From Pictodentalium vernedei (lineage: Eukaryota; Mollusca; Scaphopoda; Dentaliida; Dentaliidae): 64,000 nucleotides of DNA. The stretch covers positions 29,155,128 to 29,219,127 of the forward strand of contig CM062294.1 of the NCBI GenBank assembly GCA_031216915.1, read 5' to 3'. Under the pieces are notes generated by a model. It was given only the letters and a program-made list of their open reading frames with translations, was not told the origin of the DNA and did not search any database. Within the stretch, counting starts at the first letter, position 1, and every line of letters begins with the position of its first letter. Shown in pieces: positions 1 to 12,000 of this stretch. A program made the position numbers and the translations under genes.

Positions 1-1723
1 AACGAGTCGCAAAGAGATCGATGTGGGGACGTCCCCAGAGATCGCAAAGCGACTGGAACACTGCCCTGTGAAGCATCCACTCGGTGGAAATAACCCTGCC
101 CTGTCGGGACAGGGAGTCGGCTAGGACGTTCAGACGACCGGGAATGTGACGAACAACCACCCCGGCGTGAACCTCCTGAGCGAGCAGTAAAAGATCCCGA
201 GCTAACTCGTACATCGGAAGCGAGTGCGTGCCGCCCTGGTTCCGAATGTAAGCAACCACTGTCGAATTGTCGGATAGTAGAAGGACCTGGCGATTCGACA
301 AGTGAGGGATCCACTGCCTGAAACTCAGAAGAAGAGCAAGAAGCTCCTTCTGGTTGATGTGTAGAGCTGCTTGATCCTGGTCCCACATCCCGTGTAGGGA
401 AAGACCGAGAGGATCCAACGTCGCACCCCATCCGAGATCGCTGGCATCTGCCGTCAGAACGCGATCGGACGTGGGTAAGTCCAGCGGAACACCCTGCGTA
501 ATCCACTGAACATCTGTCCAGGGAAGAAGGTGAGGATACAGAGAGTCCGGAAACGGAAGCACCTGATCCAGAGAATCTACATTCGGTCTCCAACGACTGA
601 GCAGAAAGTGTTGGAGAGGTCTGACACGCAGCCGACCTAGAGGAATGAGATCCGTCACCGAACCGCAGAGACCGATCAGCCGGAGAAAACTCCGAGCGGT
701 CGCGGACCTGGACTGGGACAGAGTCAGAGCAAAAGCTGAGAGAATCACAGCCTTGGCCTGGGGAACAACCACCAAATTGAATTTGGTTTGGAAAGACATC
801 CCCAGATGACAAAACGACTGAGAAGGGACCAGGTCCGACTTCTCCTCGTTGACTCTGAATCCTAGCGACGTGAGCAAGCTCAACAGAGTGGCGACATCCG
901 ATTCCAGTAAGGCAGCATTGGAATGCCTCTGGAGGATATCGTCCAGATATGCCGAAGTAGTCACCCTGGACTGTGTGCGATGGAACGCTATCACATGCGA
1001 CATCAGTCTGGTGAACGCCCAAGGAGCCAGGTTGAGGCCGAAAGGCATGGCCTTGAACTGGTAAACTCGCCCCAGAAAAGCGAACCTGAGATACTTCCGT
1101 GACGCCCGATGCATCGGAACGTGGAAGTAAGCGTCTCGCAGGTCGATGCTGGCTGCGAAATCTCCCTGGTGAATTGATTGGCGGACCGACCTGAAAGTCT
1201 CCATGCTGAACTTGGGAGCAATGATAGACTGGTTCAGGATGCTCAGATCGATAACCGGTCGGAGTCGGCCGTCCTTCTTCGGCACCAAGAACAGGCGGGA
1301 ATAGAAACCCACTGACTGAACGTTCCTGACGACCTCGATCGCCCCCTTTGCCAGGAGATTGGCAATCTCCGTGGACGAAAGTTCCCGACGTAAAACGTCT
1401 GAAGGAACTGTGGTTGGAAGAGGCACCCTTGACAGAGTGGGGTGCCGTCGGAAGGATATGCGCAGCCCGGACCGAACAACATCTAACACCCATGGATCGG
1501 ATGTGATGGTGGTCCAATGGTCTGCAAACTCTGCTATCCTTCCTCCAACCTGGGACGAGTCGAGGTGAGGACCTTCATTTCGAGCCCCGACGAGGCCCGC
1601 GAGAGGAGAAACCACCTCCTCTGCTAAATGAAGAATCCTGAGACTTCCCTCGATTCTGCCGACCCCTACCTTTACCCCGTGAGTAAGAAGCAGAGGCGGC
1701 GGCAGAAGGACCAGCCTTTTGCT
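1..1723 (-). CDS. Reverse transcriptase-RNase H of DIRS-like element (partial, runs off left edge)
   Basis: The frame is open from 1723 to the window edge (about 574 codons, no stop). It copies element RNA and removes the template. Seen: PKKDGRLRPVIDLS in the fingers, DLRDAYFHVPMH around the first catalytic Asp, MPFGLNLAPWAF, and the palm motif YLDD at 938-949. RNase H follows, with TADASDLGWG, NQKELLALLL, LSDNSTVVAYIRNQGGTHS near 220-290, and HIPGRLNVLADSLSR. These are characteristic of DIRS rather than of LINE or LTR polymerases. The frame overlaps the 3' end of the Gag-like ORF by about 149 bp in a different register. The ATG next to the gag stop is in the third frame, not this one, so frameshifting or reinitiation would be needed. 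The order of domains and lack of stops suggest recent activity. The tyrosine recombinase is not in view. Confidence 0.9.
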
Positions 1724-3779
1724 TCACAGAGGAAGCAGAAGGGTACTTGTTAGGCTTGGAACGGCCCTTGCCTCCCCGAGAAGGCTGATCAAGCTGACGA
1801 AACAGCAGCTGATCTTTGGAATGACGTAGGACGTCATCCCGGACCGTCGACACGGAACCATGGAAAAGTTGCGGACCTGCCAAAGAAGCAGATCGAAGAG
1901 TAGCACGCTGCTCCTCGGGAAGGGATCGTCCTGTGTCCAGCACAGCGTCCCTTCGAACTAATTCCAAATTGGCCGTGTTACAGGCATGCGTGTGAGTAAG
2001 GTGCATAAGCGCCTTGGACAGCACACGCAAAGGAGCCTGTACCTCGTCAAACTTATCTGGAGGCAGATAAGCAGCCAAAGCTGAGACGACGTGATCTGAG
2101 AGAGAAAGCATGCCAAGCATCTCTCTAGATAAGCCCAACGTGGACTCCAGAGTCGTCATTGGAATGACGGCAGACTTGGGCTTGGAAAGCCCGAGGGAAG
2201 TGGAGTCCTGATCCAGAACCGTCAAAGTCTGGCAGACTGACGGATTGGCGGAATCGTAGGAACGATAACGCACAGGAGGCAAAAAGGTGTCAACCCTGGT
2301 GAAGAACGAAGCCTTCAAAGCCTTGGAATTCAGCTTGGCATCCAATGCTGAAAAAGCTTCAACCACCTGTACCGACTGGCACGGTCGAAGGCGCCCAGAA
2401 GCAGGTTGCTCCATAGGCTGTTGGCGCGCGACCGATGATCGCGGCCAGGCTGACACTGTCGGCTGGTTAGCAGGTTTGAGCTCAGGCAGAAACCCAAACA
2501 CAAAGTCAAGAGCCGCCCCCAAGTCCGAAGACTGCTGGCCCTCGACCTCAAGCATGTCGGACTCCTCCCCAGAGTCGGAAGACACATAGCCCATCGTGGG
2601 CAAACCAGCCGACGCCTCCCATGGTGTCGGGACACCAGAGGAATCGGAAACCGGCCTGTTTCCAATTCCGGGAGGCGGCGCCATAGGAGGCGCCTGGAAA
2701 CCACCCATAGCCTCGCTGGAAGCAACAGGAAGGCTCTTTGAGAGAACCTGAGTGAGTAAGGAGAGGGCCTCCCTAAGCTCACTGCCTGTACCGACCGGTT
2801 CGACAGGGGAGCGAACCGGCAAAGTGGCTTCACCTCTGACCCTCTTAACCAGCGAAGGGTCACGATCCTCCAAAACACCCGACGCGGGACGACGGGCGGC
2901 AGCCGAAACATCTGAAGGCAGACGTGTATAGGGGTACGATGCACCCCGAGGATCAATATTGCGAGAACTCATGAGAGTCACCGCGGACCTCTGCGGGGCA
3001 GAAGGTCCAGGCTGCACAGAAGGCGTTGGTCCCCCAAAACTGGTCGTGTGACCAGAGTGAGTGGACGGAAACGCCACGGAGTTCATAGTGTTTCCACTAC
3101 GAACATCCGAATCCAAAGACACAACTGTGGTACTCGACGGCGACGAGACCACAGCGATGGGCTCGGCCGGCAGCCCCTTCCGACTTCGCCGAGTTGAAGT
3201 CAGGGAAGGCTGGGGCCGATATCCCACGTCTACAGTATCGGACAGTTCTGCAGTCCCCTGCAGCGAAAAGCCGAGGCCGGCTGAAACAGACAACGAAGCA
3301 GACGGACCAGCAGCAGTAGTAGATACGTCGAGAGTCGTTGAGGCTGGTGAAATAATGGAGAGAGCACACCGGCTCGGCTCCGAAGGAGGAGTCACAACCC
3401 TAGTGACAGCCTCAGATGTCGACTGGAGGGGGACCGTAGTCCCGGAACCAGGCATCTCTACACCAGAACACTCAACGGCTCCCGCAGTATCCACCACAGG
3501 AAAAGACTGCACATCCCCCACGGAGGAGGAATAACTCTCACCAGACAAAGTCGGCTCGGGAGGCCCCGAACGACCACGTTCTCCTTTCCCGCGGGAGCGG
3601 GAGGCACGGCCACGAGAACGAACGACACGATTTACAGACGCCCAAAAGGTGGAAGACCATGTTCCACAGACACCACACGGCCGCTCGGCCGAACACCCAT
3701 TACAGGAGGAACACGACGAATGTACATCGTCCACATGCTTAGGCAGCAGACACTGCCCACAAGGAATTGTCCTAGGCAT
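1575..3779 (-). CDS. Gag-like ORF1 of DIRS-like element
   Basis: 734 codons from an ATG at 3777-3779. The frame is open further upstream to a TTG at 3992, but the extra 71 residues are hydrophobic and lack Gag character, so I chose the ATG that opens MPRTIPCGQC. The N terminus is cysteine-rich (CGQC, then CSSC, CNGC and CGVC within 40 residues), like the short metal-binding head of other DIRS first ORFs. A long Ser/Thr/Pro-rich, probably disordered middle follows. A conserved core near residues 520-680 contains LVRRDAVL, recognisable in decayed form in the second DIRS copy at about 59.7 kb. The tail is Arg/Gly/Ser-rich (SRGKGRGRQNRGK), fitting RNA binding. Likely role: packaging of element RNA. 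The exact start is inferred. Confidence 0.8.
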   Translation of the reverse strand: MPRTIPCGQCLLPKHVDDVHSSCSSCNGCSAERPCGVCGTWSSTFWASVNRVVRSRGRASRSRGKGERGRSGPPEPTLSGESYSSSVGDVQSFPVVDTAGAVECSGVEMPGSGTTVPLQSTSEAVTRVVTPPSEPSRCALSIISPASTTLDVSTTAAGPSASLSVSAGLGFSLQGTAELSDTVDVGYRPQPSLTSTRRSRKGLPAEPIAVVSSPSSTTVVSLDSDVRSGNTMNSVAFPSTHSGHTTSFGGPTPSVQPGPSAPQRSAVTLMSSRNIDPRGASYPYTRLPSDVSAAARRPASGVLEDRDPSLVKRVRGEATLPVRSPVEPVGTGSELREALSLLTQVLSKSLPVASSEAMGGFQAPPMAPPPGIGNRPVSDSSGVPTPWEASAGLPTMGYVSSDSGEESDMLEVEGQQSSDLGAALDFVFGFLPELKPANQPTVSAWPRSSVARQQPMEQPASGRLRPCQSVQVVEAFSALDAKLNSKALKASFFTRVDTFLPPVRYRSYDSANPSVCQTLTVLDQDSTSLGLSKPKSAVIPMTTLESTLGLSREMLGMLSLSDHVVSALAAYLPPDKFDEVQAPLRVLSKALMHLTHTHACNTANLELVRRDAVLDTGRSLPEEQRATLRSASLAGPQLFHGSVSTVRDDVLRHSKDQLLFRQLDQPSRGGKGRSKPNKYPSASSVKQKAGPSAAASASYSRGKGRGRQNRGKSQDSSFSRGGGFSSRGPRRGSK

Positions 3780-4470
3780 GAGAGAGGTGAGAGGAGCAGA
3801 GAAGGTGAGATCAGAAAACAGAACACCCCCAAAGAGAGAAAGGTGACAGAAACAAAGACCCCAGACGGTCGACCGGGAACCACCCAACAGGAAGACTACT
3901 CTCAACAGAAAGAAGAAACACTGCAGGAGTGGTACCCCGCTGACACCTAACTCTAACACAATTAGAAAAATTTGCAAAAAAAGCATGAACAATAATTGTG
4001 AAAAACTAAGTCCGAACCGCGTGGCCCGCGAAAATCGCGCGCGACCCGAGAGAGAGCAAATAAATATACATTATGGACATATAATAGAAAAAAGAGAATA
4101 TAAAACACTGTTCCTGAGAATACAAAGGATACACTGTGGTATAATGAATCAGGAATCATCAAACATCGAGCTGGTGGAACACTGATAAGCGTGCAAAAAC
4201 ATCTCGACACGAAGCGGATTTCAAAAAGAATGAGTCTTTAGAGACGGTTTATGCGCACTGGCAACGGAAGTCGTGGAGTTGTACTTGGGAGAGAGCGTCC
4301 CGTACTGGGTCTGCGCCGGTTGCACTCGACCCAGTTTTGGCTTATTTTTATTGGTGCTTTTGCACCACTTTTCTTTCCCAACTTGCTTGGGAAAGACAAA
4401 AATAGAGAGTATTTTATCCGAGTTAGGGACTTCCACTGTAGTGCAAGCCTGTAGTAAACAATTGTGAGTA
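3780..4470 (-). other. 5' leader / probable terminal region of DIRS copy A
   Basis: Noncoding stretch upstream of the Gag-like ORF on the minus strand. It contains a short inverted pair around 4377-4393 (ttcccaacttgcttgggaa). Short open frames here show no protein character. I infer it contains the 5' leader and terminal repeat of the element; the matching repeat would be outside the window, so the boundary is uncertain. Confidence 0.4.
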
Positions 4471-6050
4471 GGTTGATAAGAAATGATTGGGTGGGATTTT
4501 AACCAACATTTTAATCCTTCCAAAGATACATTTTACCTCTTTCATTTGATAAAAGAGTCATTTCTGCTTGTGAATTCACTGCTTTCTTTGAAAACTACCC
4601 CAATCTCAAGATAAAATCTGCATCAGCAGACAATAGTTTGGGCAAAAATCTGTCTCATTCCACTCCACACAAAAGAAAATGAATATCAATTTTGTTTTAA
4701 AAACTGGTGTAGTAGCTATATAAATCACCAATATCAATAGCCATTTTATCCTAACAAATGATGTCATATTTTCTCCTGTATATTGCTGTGGTAAAATATA
4801 GCCCTGAATGTGCCCCCTAGACCCCCAGCATACCCACTGTCATCCAAAACTATGATATAATTCATAAATTAATTGATGTTGACACAAAACAAACCTCTTA
4901 TGATATTAAATTTCTCATTTGTGATAGTTTTTAAATCACATTCTGGCTTCTGAAGATATTTCACAATGTGTTTGATGAATATTTTCCAATTTTTGTAAAA
5001 AACTTTTTTTTTTAAAATCCCTCAGATTTCTTAATTAAGGCACCTAGAGTCATTGGTAGGTCTCTGACAAAACATTACACATTGATTTTTTCCAACAGCA
5101 CGACAGTGCAGCTCATGTGGTATCTCACAGCACCATTAAAATGTCTAAAACCATCAAATATTGCTTCTGTAGTGCAGTGCTTATACTGCAAATACCCAAA
5201 AAGGCACTTTCACAACCTTGGATTTAATCCCTACCGACACTCGTGACATATTTTGATAAAAAGAGTAAAATTAAGAAAAACACAATGTACATGTATGTTT
5301 TCCAGAGAGGATGAATCAGATATTCAAAAAGATACTGCTCTTTAATGTTTAATATATTTGTATATGCGTGTGTGTGTAAGGTGGAGGGGTTATAATGTGA
5401 AAAATAGTCTGGTTGCAAAGCCTCAGGCATCTGGGAATTAAAACATTGTTTACCAAAACACAGAGGAAGTGTAATTTAAATGGGAGTTGTGAGTGGTTCT
5501 GGTATTTAGCCTTTTGGAGAACACGTCGGATCACAAAATTGGCTGGCCGCTACACTGTAATTCTGACAGTCTTAAACTGTCATTGTATTGTATCACTGGT
5601 AAAAATAGTTCATAGACGAGAGCCAGTGAATTTGTGAAGAAAAATCTTGGAAATAAACGAATATCGTTGTTCGCGTGCATGTCTGTTTCTGTAAAATTTT
5701 ACTACAACTCAGTACAAGACTGGATGCCCGTGTTTTGAAAACAAAGATTTCCCCAGACCGTACGTCAGCAAAACTTGAATTCATCCGAACTCCGGCTGTT
5801 TCTAAGGAAATAGGGCTAAGTTCCCCACAAATGAAAAAGGCCCACTAAAAGTGTCAATAAATCACTTGTTTTATTTTTTAATTCGTTATCAACAATTTGT
5901 GAAGTGTACGTTCTCAATTAAAATTGAAACTGAGCTTTTGAATCTGACGAAACCGGCAACGGACGACATTGGCACTTCGAACATTCAAACAATACCTAAC
6001 TCGCCAACAACCACCTAACTTCGAAAGTTACTTCATTGCTTAATTACTTC
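4471..6050. other. AT-rich stretch, nothing recognised
   Basis: About 1.6 kb of AT-rich sequence. Only short frames with no recognisable protein features, no long inverted repeat and no tandem array were seen. It separates DIRS copy A from the 815-bp foldback. Confidence 0.5.
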
Positions 6051-6060
6051 ACATAGTTCC

Positions 6061-6875
6061 TAGTTCAGCGATCCGAACGTAGTGGCTACCCCTCTACGTT
6101 CAGATTCTTCCCATTCAATCTTATAGAAAAAGTTCCCATCAAGTTTTTATGGGAACTCAAAACTCAAAATTTGGGATATATATCAAGCTTTCGCCCCTAT
6201 TACCGGCTGCAATCGATAGTACACGTATTTCCTTACATTTGGGCAGCGTTTATTAATCCAAAGTAGGTTTTATCCTTTAATTGTCGTCATTTGTGTACTC
6301 GTGAGGCGGCAACGGAGATTTCAAAATCGGCCATGTTTTTGTTTAAATATAAAACAGTAAAAACAATAACCCGGTAATGGCGCCGAAACGAATAGACCTT
6401 TTCATCGGTGCAGAATCGGAATCTCGATCTCATTCGGGCAGAGGAGGTCATCAAACTCGATCGCATTCGCACAGAGCAGATTATCAAACCCATTCTGCGC
6501 AACTGCGATCGAATTTCCTATTCCGCATCGATGAAAAGGTCTATTCGTTTCGGCGCCATTACCGGGTTATTGTTTTTACTGTTTTATATTTAAACAAAAA
6601 CATGGCCGATTTTGAAATCTCCGCTGCCGTCTCACGAGTACACAAATGACGACAATTAAAGGATAAAACCTAGTTTGGATTAATAAACTCTGCCCAAATG
6701 TAAGGAAATACATGTACTATCGATTGCAGCCGGTAATAAGGGCGAAAGCTTGATATATATCCCAAATATCGAGTTTTGAGTTCCCATAAAAACTTGATGG
6801 GAACTTTTTCTGTAGGATTGAATGGGAAGAACCTGAACGTAGAGGGGTAGCCACTACGTTCGGATCGCTGAACTA
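6061..6875. mobile_element. 815-bp foldback transposon with ~350-bp arms and 10-bp TSD (MULE-like)
   Basis: The two halves are near-perfect inverted copies: the left arm starts TAGTTCAGCGATCCGAACG and the right arm ends with its complement CGTTCGGATCGCTGAACTA. The arms run inward to about 6410 and 6530, around a loop of roughly 120 bp. The same 10 bases, acatagttcc, flank it on both sides (6051-6060 and 6876-6885), a clean target-site duplication. A 9-11-bp duplication with very long terminal repeats is typical of Mutator-like elements; that assignment is inference. No transposase is encoded. Mirror-image short ORFs in the arms are by-products of the symmetry. Confidence 0.85.
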
Positions 6876-7119
6876 ACATAGTTCCCAGCATTCTGCGACA
6901 ATATATTTTACATAATGTCCTTTGAAAAGCCAAAAACAATTAAATCTCCGTTACAATGATTCTGGATTTTTTGCCAGTGGGAGAGCCACGCCGCCAGATG
7001 GCACCCCAAACTCTGTTGCATGGTATATAGAAAAATTATAAAATCATGGACACGTGCCGGGGTTACCTATGTGCGCCCACGCCACTGCGTGGGTGTGCAC
7101 TATTAAACATTCATTCCAA

Positions 7120-8250
7120 AATTTATTCAAATCAGAACCTTCATAAAGAATTTCTGTACAAAAAAACTGATTGTACTTAATTTCGGAACAAAATGGCTGC
7201 CGGCAGCCATCTTGAATTTCGGACCAAATCCCAAAACACTCGTTCTCGTGCCAAGGTGAAAACAAAGGTACCCAAGGAGTTTCGTAAAGATCGGTTCATA
7301 AATACGGCATCTAGCCCGAGCCGCATAGAAGTTCGGTACAAAAAACCGATTGTACCTAATTACGGTAGAAAATGGCCGCCAGCAGCCATCTTGAATTTCG
7401 GACCACACCCCAAAATACTCGTTCTCGTCCCAAGGTTATAACAAAGGAACCCAAGAAGTTTCGTGAAGATCAGTTCATAAGTACAGCCCCTAGTCCGAGG
7501 CGTATTGACATGTGTACTTACTGTGTTTTAGTAGCACTGAATAAATCAAAGTTCATCTAATTTGCATAATTGCACGAGAAAAAAACCCGTATTATATGTG
7601 ATGTAATCCATGTTACTAAACATTCATACAAAAATGTATTCAAATCAGAACTGTCGTACAGAAGTTCTGGACAAAACACTGATTGCACTAATTTAGGTAC
7701 AAAATAGCTGCAAGTGGCCAAATTGAATTTAGGACCGCACCCCAAAACACTCGTTCTCGTCCCACGGTGATAAGAAAGGATCCCAAGAAGTTTCGTAAAG
7801 ATCGGTTCATAATACGGCCTCTAGTCCGAGCCGTATAGAAGTCTTGTACAAAAAAAAACTGATTGTACCTAATTACGGTACAAGGTTCATCTAATTTGCA
7901 TAATTCCTGCACGAGAAAAAAACTCGCATTATATGTGACGTATTCCATGTTACTAAACATTCATACCAAAATGTATTCAAATCAGAGCTTTCATACAGAA
8001 GTTCTGTACAAAACTCTGATTGCACTAATTAAGGTACAAAATGGCTGCTAGTGGCCATCTTGAATTTCGGATCGCACCCCAAAGCACTCGCTCTCGTCCC
8101 ACAGTGATAAGAAAGGTACCCAAGAAGTTTCGTAAAGGTCGGTTCATAAATACGGCCTCTAGCCCGAGTCGTATTGAATTGTTTACGGACGGACGGACGG
8201 ACAGACGTCCAAATGGTCGTCGGGTCATGGCATAACCTCACATTCGACTA
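7120..8250. repeat. Complex tandem repeat, ends in (GGAC)n
   Basis: Blocks containing 'aaaatggctgc', 'agccatcttgaatttcgg', 'actcgttctcgtccca' and 'aagaagtttcgtaaagatc' recur at about 7190, 7365, 7710 and 8040. The first two are about 177 bp apart and the last two about 333 bp apart, the longer unit adding a 'catctaatttgcataatt' segment. The array closes with GGACGGACGGACGGACAGAC and then 'gtcaaagttgagctaaaaac'. Short frames repeat the same peptide, but without a continuous gene. I associate this layout (diverged units, GGAC run, gagctaaaa tail) with mollusc genomes; that is recollection, not a search. Confidence 0.7.
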
Positions 8251-8320
8251 CGTCAAAGTTGAGCTAAAAACATGCCTTCAGAAAAATATCGATTGTGTGG
8301 AACTATCAACTAAGGACATA

Positions 8321-8626
8321 TCAGTCTCCATTTAATATGGGGGCAAAAAACTGTCTTCTGCTTTTCTTTTTTGAAGGAGGTGACTGCGATGGAGGGACTG
8401 TAGCCGGGGTTGATGTTGTTGGACTGCCGTTGATGTTGTTAGAGAACTGACTCGAATGGTATAGTCGTGTCCTAGCTGCTTCAGGGATTTTCTGGGTGTG
8501 ATGGTCTGACAGAAGTTGCGTGACGCGTCTGTTTCTTTCTCTAGACTCTCTGATGATATCTCGGATCTTTCTGATCTTGTCCATCAACGCCCTCGGATCC
8601 AAACATCCCATAGCCTGTACAGTGTT
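8321..8626 (-). CDS. Possible last exon of an unidentified gene (about 101 residues)
   Basis: An open frame with protein-like composition: a basic, probably helical segment (LMDKIRKIRDIIRESRERNR), then a Ser/Pro/Thr-rich linker, then a basic end (SKKKSRRQFF) and a stop at 8321. Just upstream on the minus strand is a good 3' splice site: branch-like ctaac, the pyrimidine tract cttctccccgttccag, then the exon from 8626. An ATG at 8611 is also in frame. No family is recognised. It could be the terminal exon of a host gene whose earlier exons lie to the right, or a fragment of a retroelement ORF. Its neighbour on that side is the 11-kb minisatellite, which would then be intronic. Both coding status and identity are uncertain. 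Confidence 0.35.
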   Translation of the reverse strand, partial: NTVQAMGCLDPRALMDKIRKIRDIIRESRERNRRVTQLLSDHHTQKIPEAARTRLYHSSQFSNNINGSPTTSTPATVPPSQSPPSKKKSRRQFFAPILNGD

Positions 8627-9064
8627 CTGGAACGGGGAGAAGTCGGTTATGTTAGAGTCGGGGGTGATTGAGGGGCCTCGTCCGAGACGTCATCCTGCAC
8701 CTAAGATAGGTCTCACACCTCCATTTCACCTTCAGGGGAAGGATTAACTCGGGTGGAGATTGACCCGTCACCTGGTGATACAGTGTACACCGGCTGCTAA
8801 CCGGTTGAGTGTGCTAGGTTGCAGAGACAGCGGAACCGGGGGGGGGGGGGGGAAACGTGCCCTTCCACTTTTTTCCAGACATGTTGCGCCGTTACAAAAT
8901 GATTGAAATTGTCAAACGTGGCAATATGCAGGCAATCCTGTAGTATATTATTTGTAAATCGCAGCAACATTTGGCAATAGAATCCTACCATTGATCGCTT
9001 CGGCTAACCTTCTGGTTGAAAATGATTGAAGTAAAAGAAATGGACAGGCAATTGACCACACCGA
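8627..9064. other. Short unique spacer with a G15 run before the minisatellite
   Basis: No gene seen. It contains a homopolymer of G at 8838-8852. The last ~25 bases (aattgaccacaccgaggcat) resemble the junction sequence found repeatedly inside the neighbouring array. Confidence 0.5.
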
Positions 9065-12000
9065 GGCATCCTCATCTAAACGAGAGTCTATAGTATGTCA
9101 CACCACGCCATGCTCATCAAAACGAGAGTCTATAGTATGCCACACCACGGCATGCTCATCTGAACGAGAGTCTATAGTATGTCACACCACGGCATGCACA
9201 TCTAAACGAGAGTCTATAGTATGTCACACCACAGCATGCTCATCTAAACGAGAGTCTATAGTATGTCACACCGCGGCATGCTCATCTAAACGAGAGTCTA
9301 TAGTATGTCACACGACGGCATGCTCATCTAAACGAGAGTCTATAGTATGTCACACCGCGGCATGCTCATCTAAACGAGAGTCTATAGTATGTCACACCAC
9401 GGCATGCTCATCTAAACGAGGGTCTATAGTATGTCACACCACGGCATGCTCACCTAAACGAGAGTCTATAGTATGTCACACCACGGCATGCTCATCCAAA
9501 CGAGAGTCTATAGTATGTCACACCACGGCATGCTCATCCAAACGAGAGTCTATAGTATGCCACACCACGGCATGCTCATCTGAACGAGAGTCTATAGTAT
9601 GTCACACCACGGCATGCACATCTAAACGAGAGTCTATAGTATGTCACACCACAGCATGCTCATCTAAACGAGAGTCTATAGTATGTCACACCACGGCATG
9701 CTCATCTAAACGAGGGTCTGTAGTATGTCACACCACGGCATGCTCACCTAAACGAGAGTCTATAGTATGTCACACCACGGCATGCTCATCCAAACGAGAG
9801 TCTATAGTATGCCACACCACGGCATGCTCATCCAAACGAGAGTCTATAGTATGTCACACAACGGCATGCTCATCTAAACGAGAGTCTATAGTATGTCACA
9901 CCACGGCTTGCTCATCTAAACGGCAGTCGATAGTATGTCACACCACGGCATGCTCATCTAAACGAGAGTCTATAGTATTTCACTGAAGCCATTGAGCACA
10001 CCACGCCATGCTCATCTAAACGAGAGTCTATAGTATGTCACACCACGGCATGCTCATCTAAACGAGAGTCTATAGTATGTCACACCACGGCATGCTCATC
10101 TAAACGAGAGTCTATAGTATGTCACACCACGGCATGCACATCTAAACGAGAGTCTATAGTATGTCACACCACAGCATGCTCATCTAAACGAGAGTCTATA
10201 GTATGTCACACCGCGGCATGCTCATCTAAACGAGAGTCTATAGTATGTCACACCACAGCATGCTCATCTAAACGAGAGTCTATAGTATGTCACACCACGG
10301 CATGCTCACCTAAACGAGAGTCTATAGTATGTCACACCACGGCATGCTCATCCAAACGAGAGTCTATAGTATGCCACACCACGGCATGCTCATCCAAACG
10401 AGAGTCTATAGTATGTCACACAACGGCATGCTCATCTAAACGAGAGTCTATAGTATGTCACACCACGGCTTGCTCATCTAAACGGCAGTCGATAGTATGT
10501 CACACCACGGCATGCTCATCTAAACGAGAGTCTATAGTATTTCACTGAAGCCATTGACCACACCACGCCATGCTCATCTAAACGAGAGTCTATAGTATGT
10601 CACACCACGGCATGCTCATCTAAACGAGAGTCTATAGTATGTCACACCACGGCATGCTCATCTAAACGAGAGTCTATAGTATGTCACACCACGGCATGCA
10701 CATCTAAACGAGAGTCTATAGTATGTCACACCACAGCATGCTCATCTAAACGAGAGTCTATTGTATGTCACACCGCGGCATGCTCATCTAAACGAGAGTC
10801 TATAGTATGTCACACCACAGCATGCTCATCTAAACGAGAGTCTATAGTATGTCACACCACGGCATGCTCACCTAAACGAGAGTCTATAGTATGTCACACC
10901 ACGGCATGCTCATCCAAACGAGAGTCTATAGTATGTCACACCACGGCATGCTCATCCAAACGAGAGTCTATAGTATGTCACACAACGGCATGCTCATCTA
11001 AACGAGAGTCTATAGTATGTCACACCACGGCTTGCTCATCTAAACGGCAGTCGATAGTATGTCACACCACGGCATGCTCATCTAAACGAGAGTCTATAGT
11101 ATTTCACTGAAGCCATTGACCACACCACGCCATGCTCATCTAAACGAGAGTCTATAGTATGTCACACCACGGCATGCTCATCTAAACGAGAGTCTATAGT
11201 ATGTCACACCACGGCATGCTCATCTAAACGAGGGTCTATAGTATGTCACACCACGGCATGCTCATCTAAACGAGTCTATAGTATGTCACACCACGGCATG
11301 CTCATCTGAACGAGAGTCTATAGTATGTCACATCACGGCATGCTCATCCAAACGAGAGTCTATAGTATGTCACACCACGGCATGCTCATCTAAACGAGAG
11401 TCTATAGTATGTCACACCAAGGTACGCTCATCTAAACGAGAGTCTATAGTATGTCACACCACGCCATGCTCATCTAAACGAGAGTCTATAGTATGTCACA
11501 CCACGGCATGCTCATCCAAACGAGAGTCTATAGTATGCCACATCACGGCATGCTCATCTGAACGAGGGTCTATAATATGTCACTCCACGGCATGCTCATC
11601 TGAACGAGGGTCTATAGTATGTCACTCCACGGCATGCTCAGCTGAACGAGGGTCTATAGTATGTCACTCCACGCCATGCTCATCTAAACGAGAGTCTATA
11701 GTATGTCACACCACGGCATGTTCATCCAATCGAGAGTCTATAGTATGTCACATCACGGCATGCTCATCTGAACGAGGGTCTATAGTATGTCACTCCACGG
11801 CAACCTCATCTGAACGAGGGTCTATAGTATGTCACACCACGGCATTCTCATCTGAACGAGGGTCTATAGTATGTCACTCCACGGCATGCTCATCTAAACG
11901 AAAGTCTATAGTATGTCACACCACGGCATGCTCATCCAGACGAGAGTCTATAGTATGTCACATCACGGCATGCTCATCTGAACGAGTGTCTATAGTATGT

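Larger units (their letters stand above)
1..4470 (-). mobile_element. DIRS-like tyrosine-recombinase retrotransposon, copy A (left part outside window)
   Basis: Two overlapping minus-strand frames (Gag-like, then RT-RNase H) in the order typical of DIRS/Ngaro-type retroelements. The RT has the DIRS-style order of fingers, YLDD palm and an RNase H followed by HIPGRLNVLADSLSR. The tyrosine recombinase expected after RNase H would lie beyond the left edge. Both frames are long and uninterrupted, so this copy looks young. The right boundary near 4470 is only an estimate: no terminal repeat partner is visible inside the window. Confidence 0.8.

Noticed and set aside
3780-3992. Extension of the DIRS Gag-like ORF upstream to 3992
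   Set aside because: It begins with TTG and adds a hydrophobic stretch unlike Gag; the ATG at 3779 opens a cysteine-rich head.
6377-6649. ORFs in the arms of the 815-bp foldback
   Set aside because: The same peptide appears from both arms because they are inverted copies; no transposase motif.
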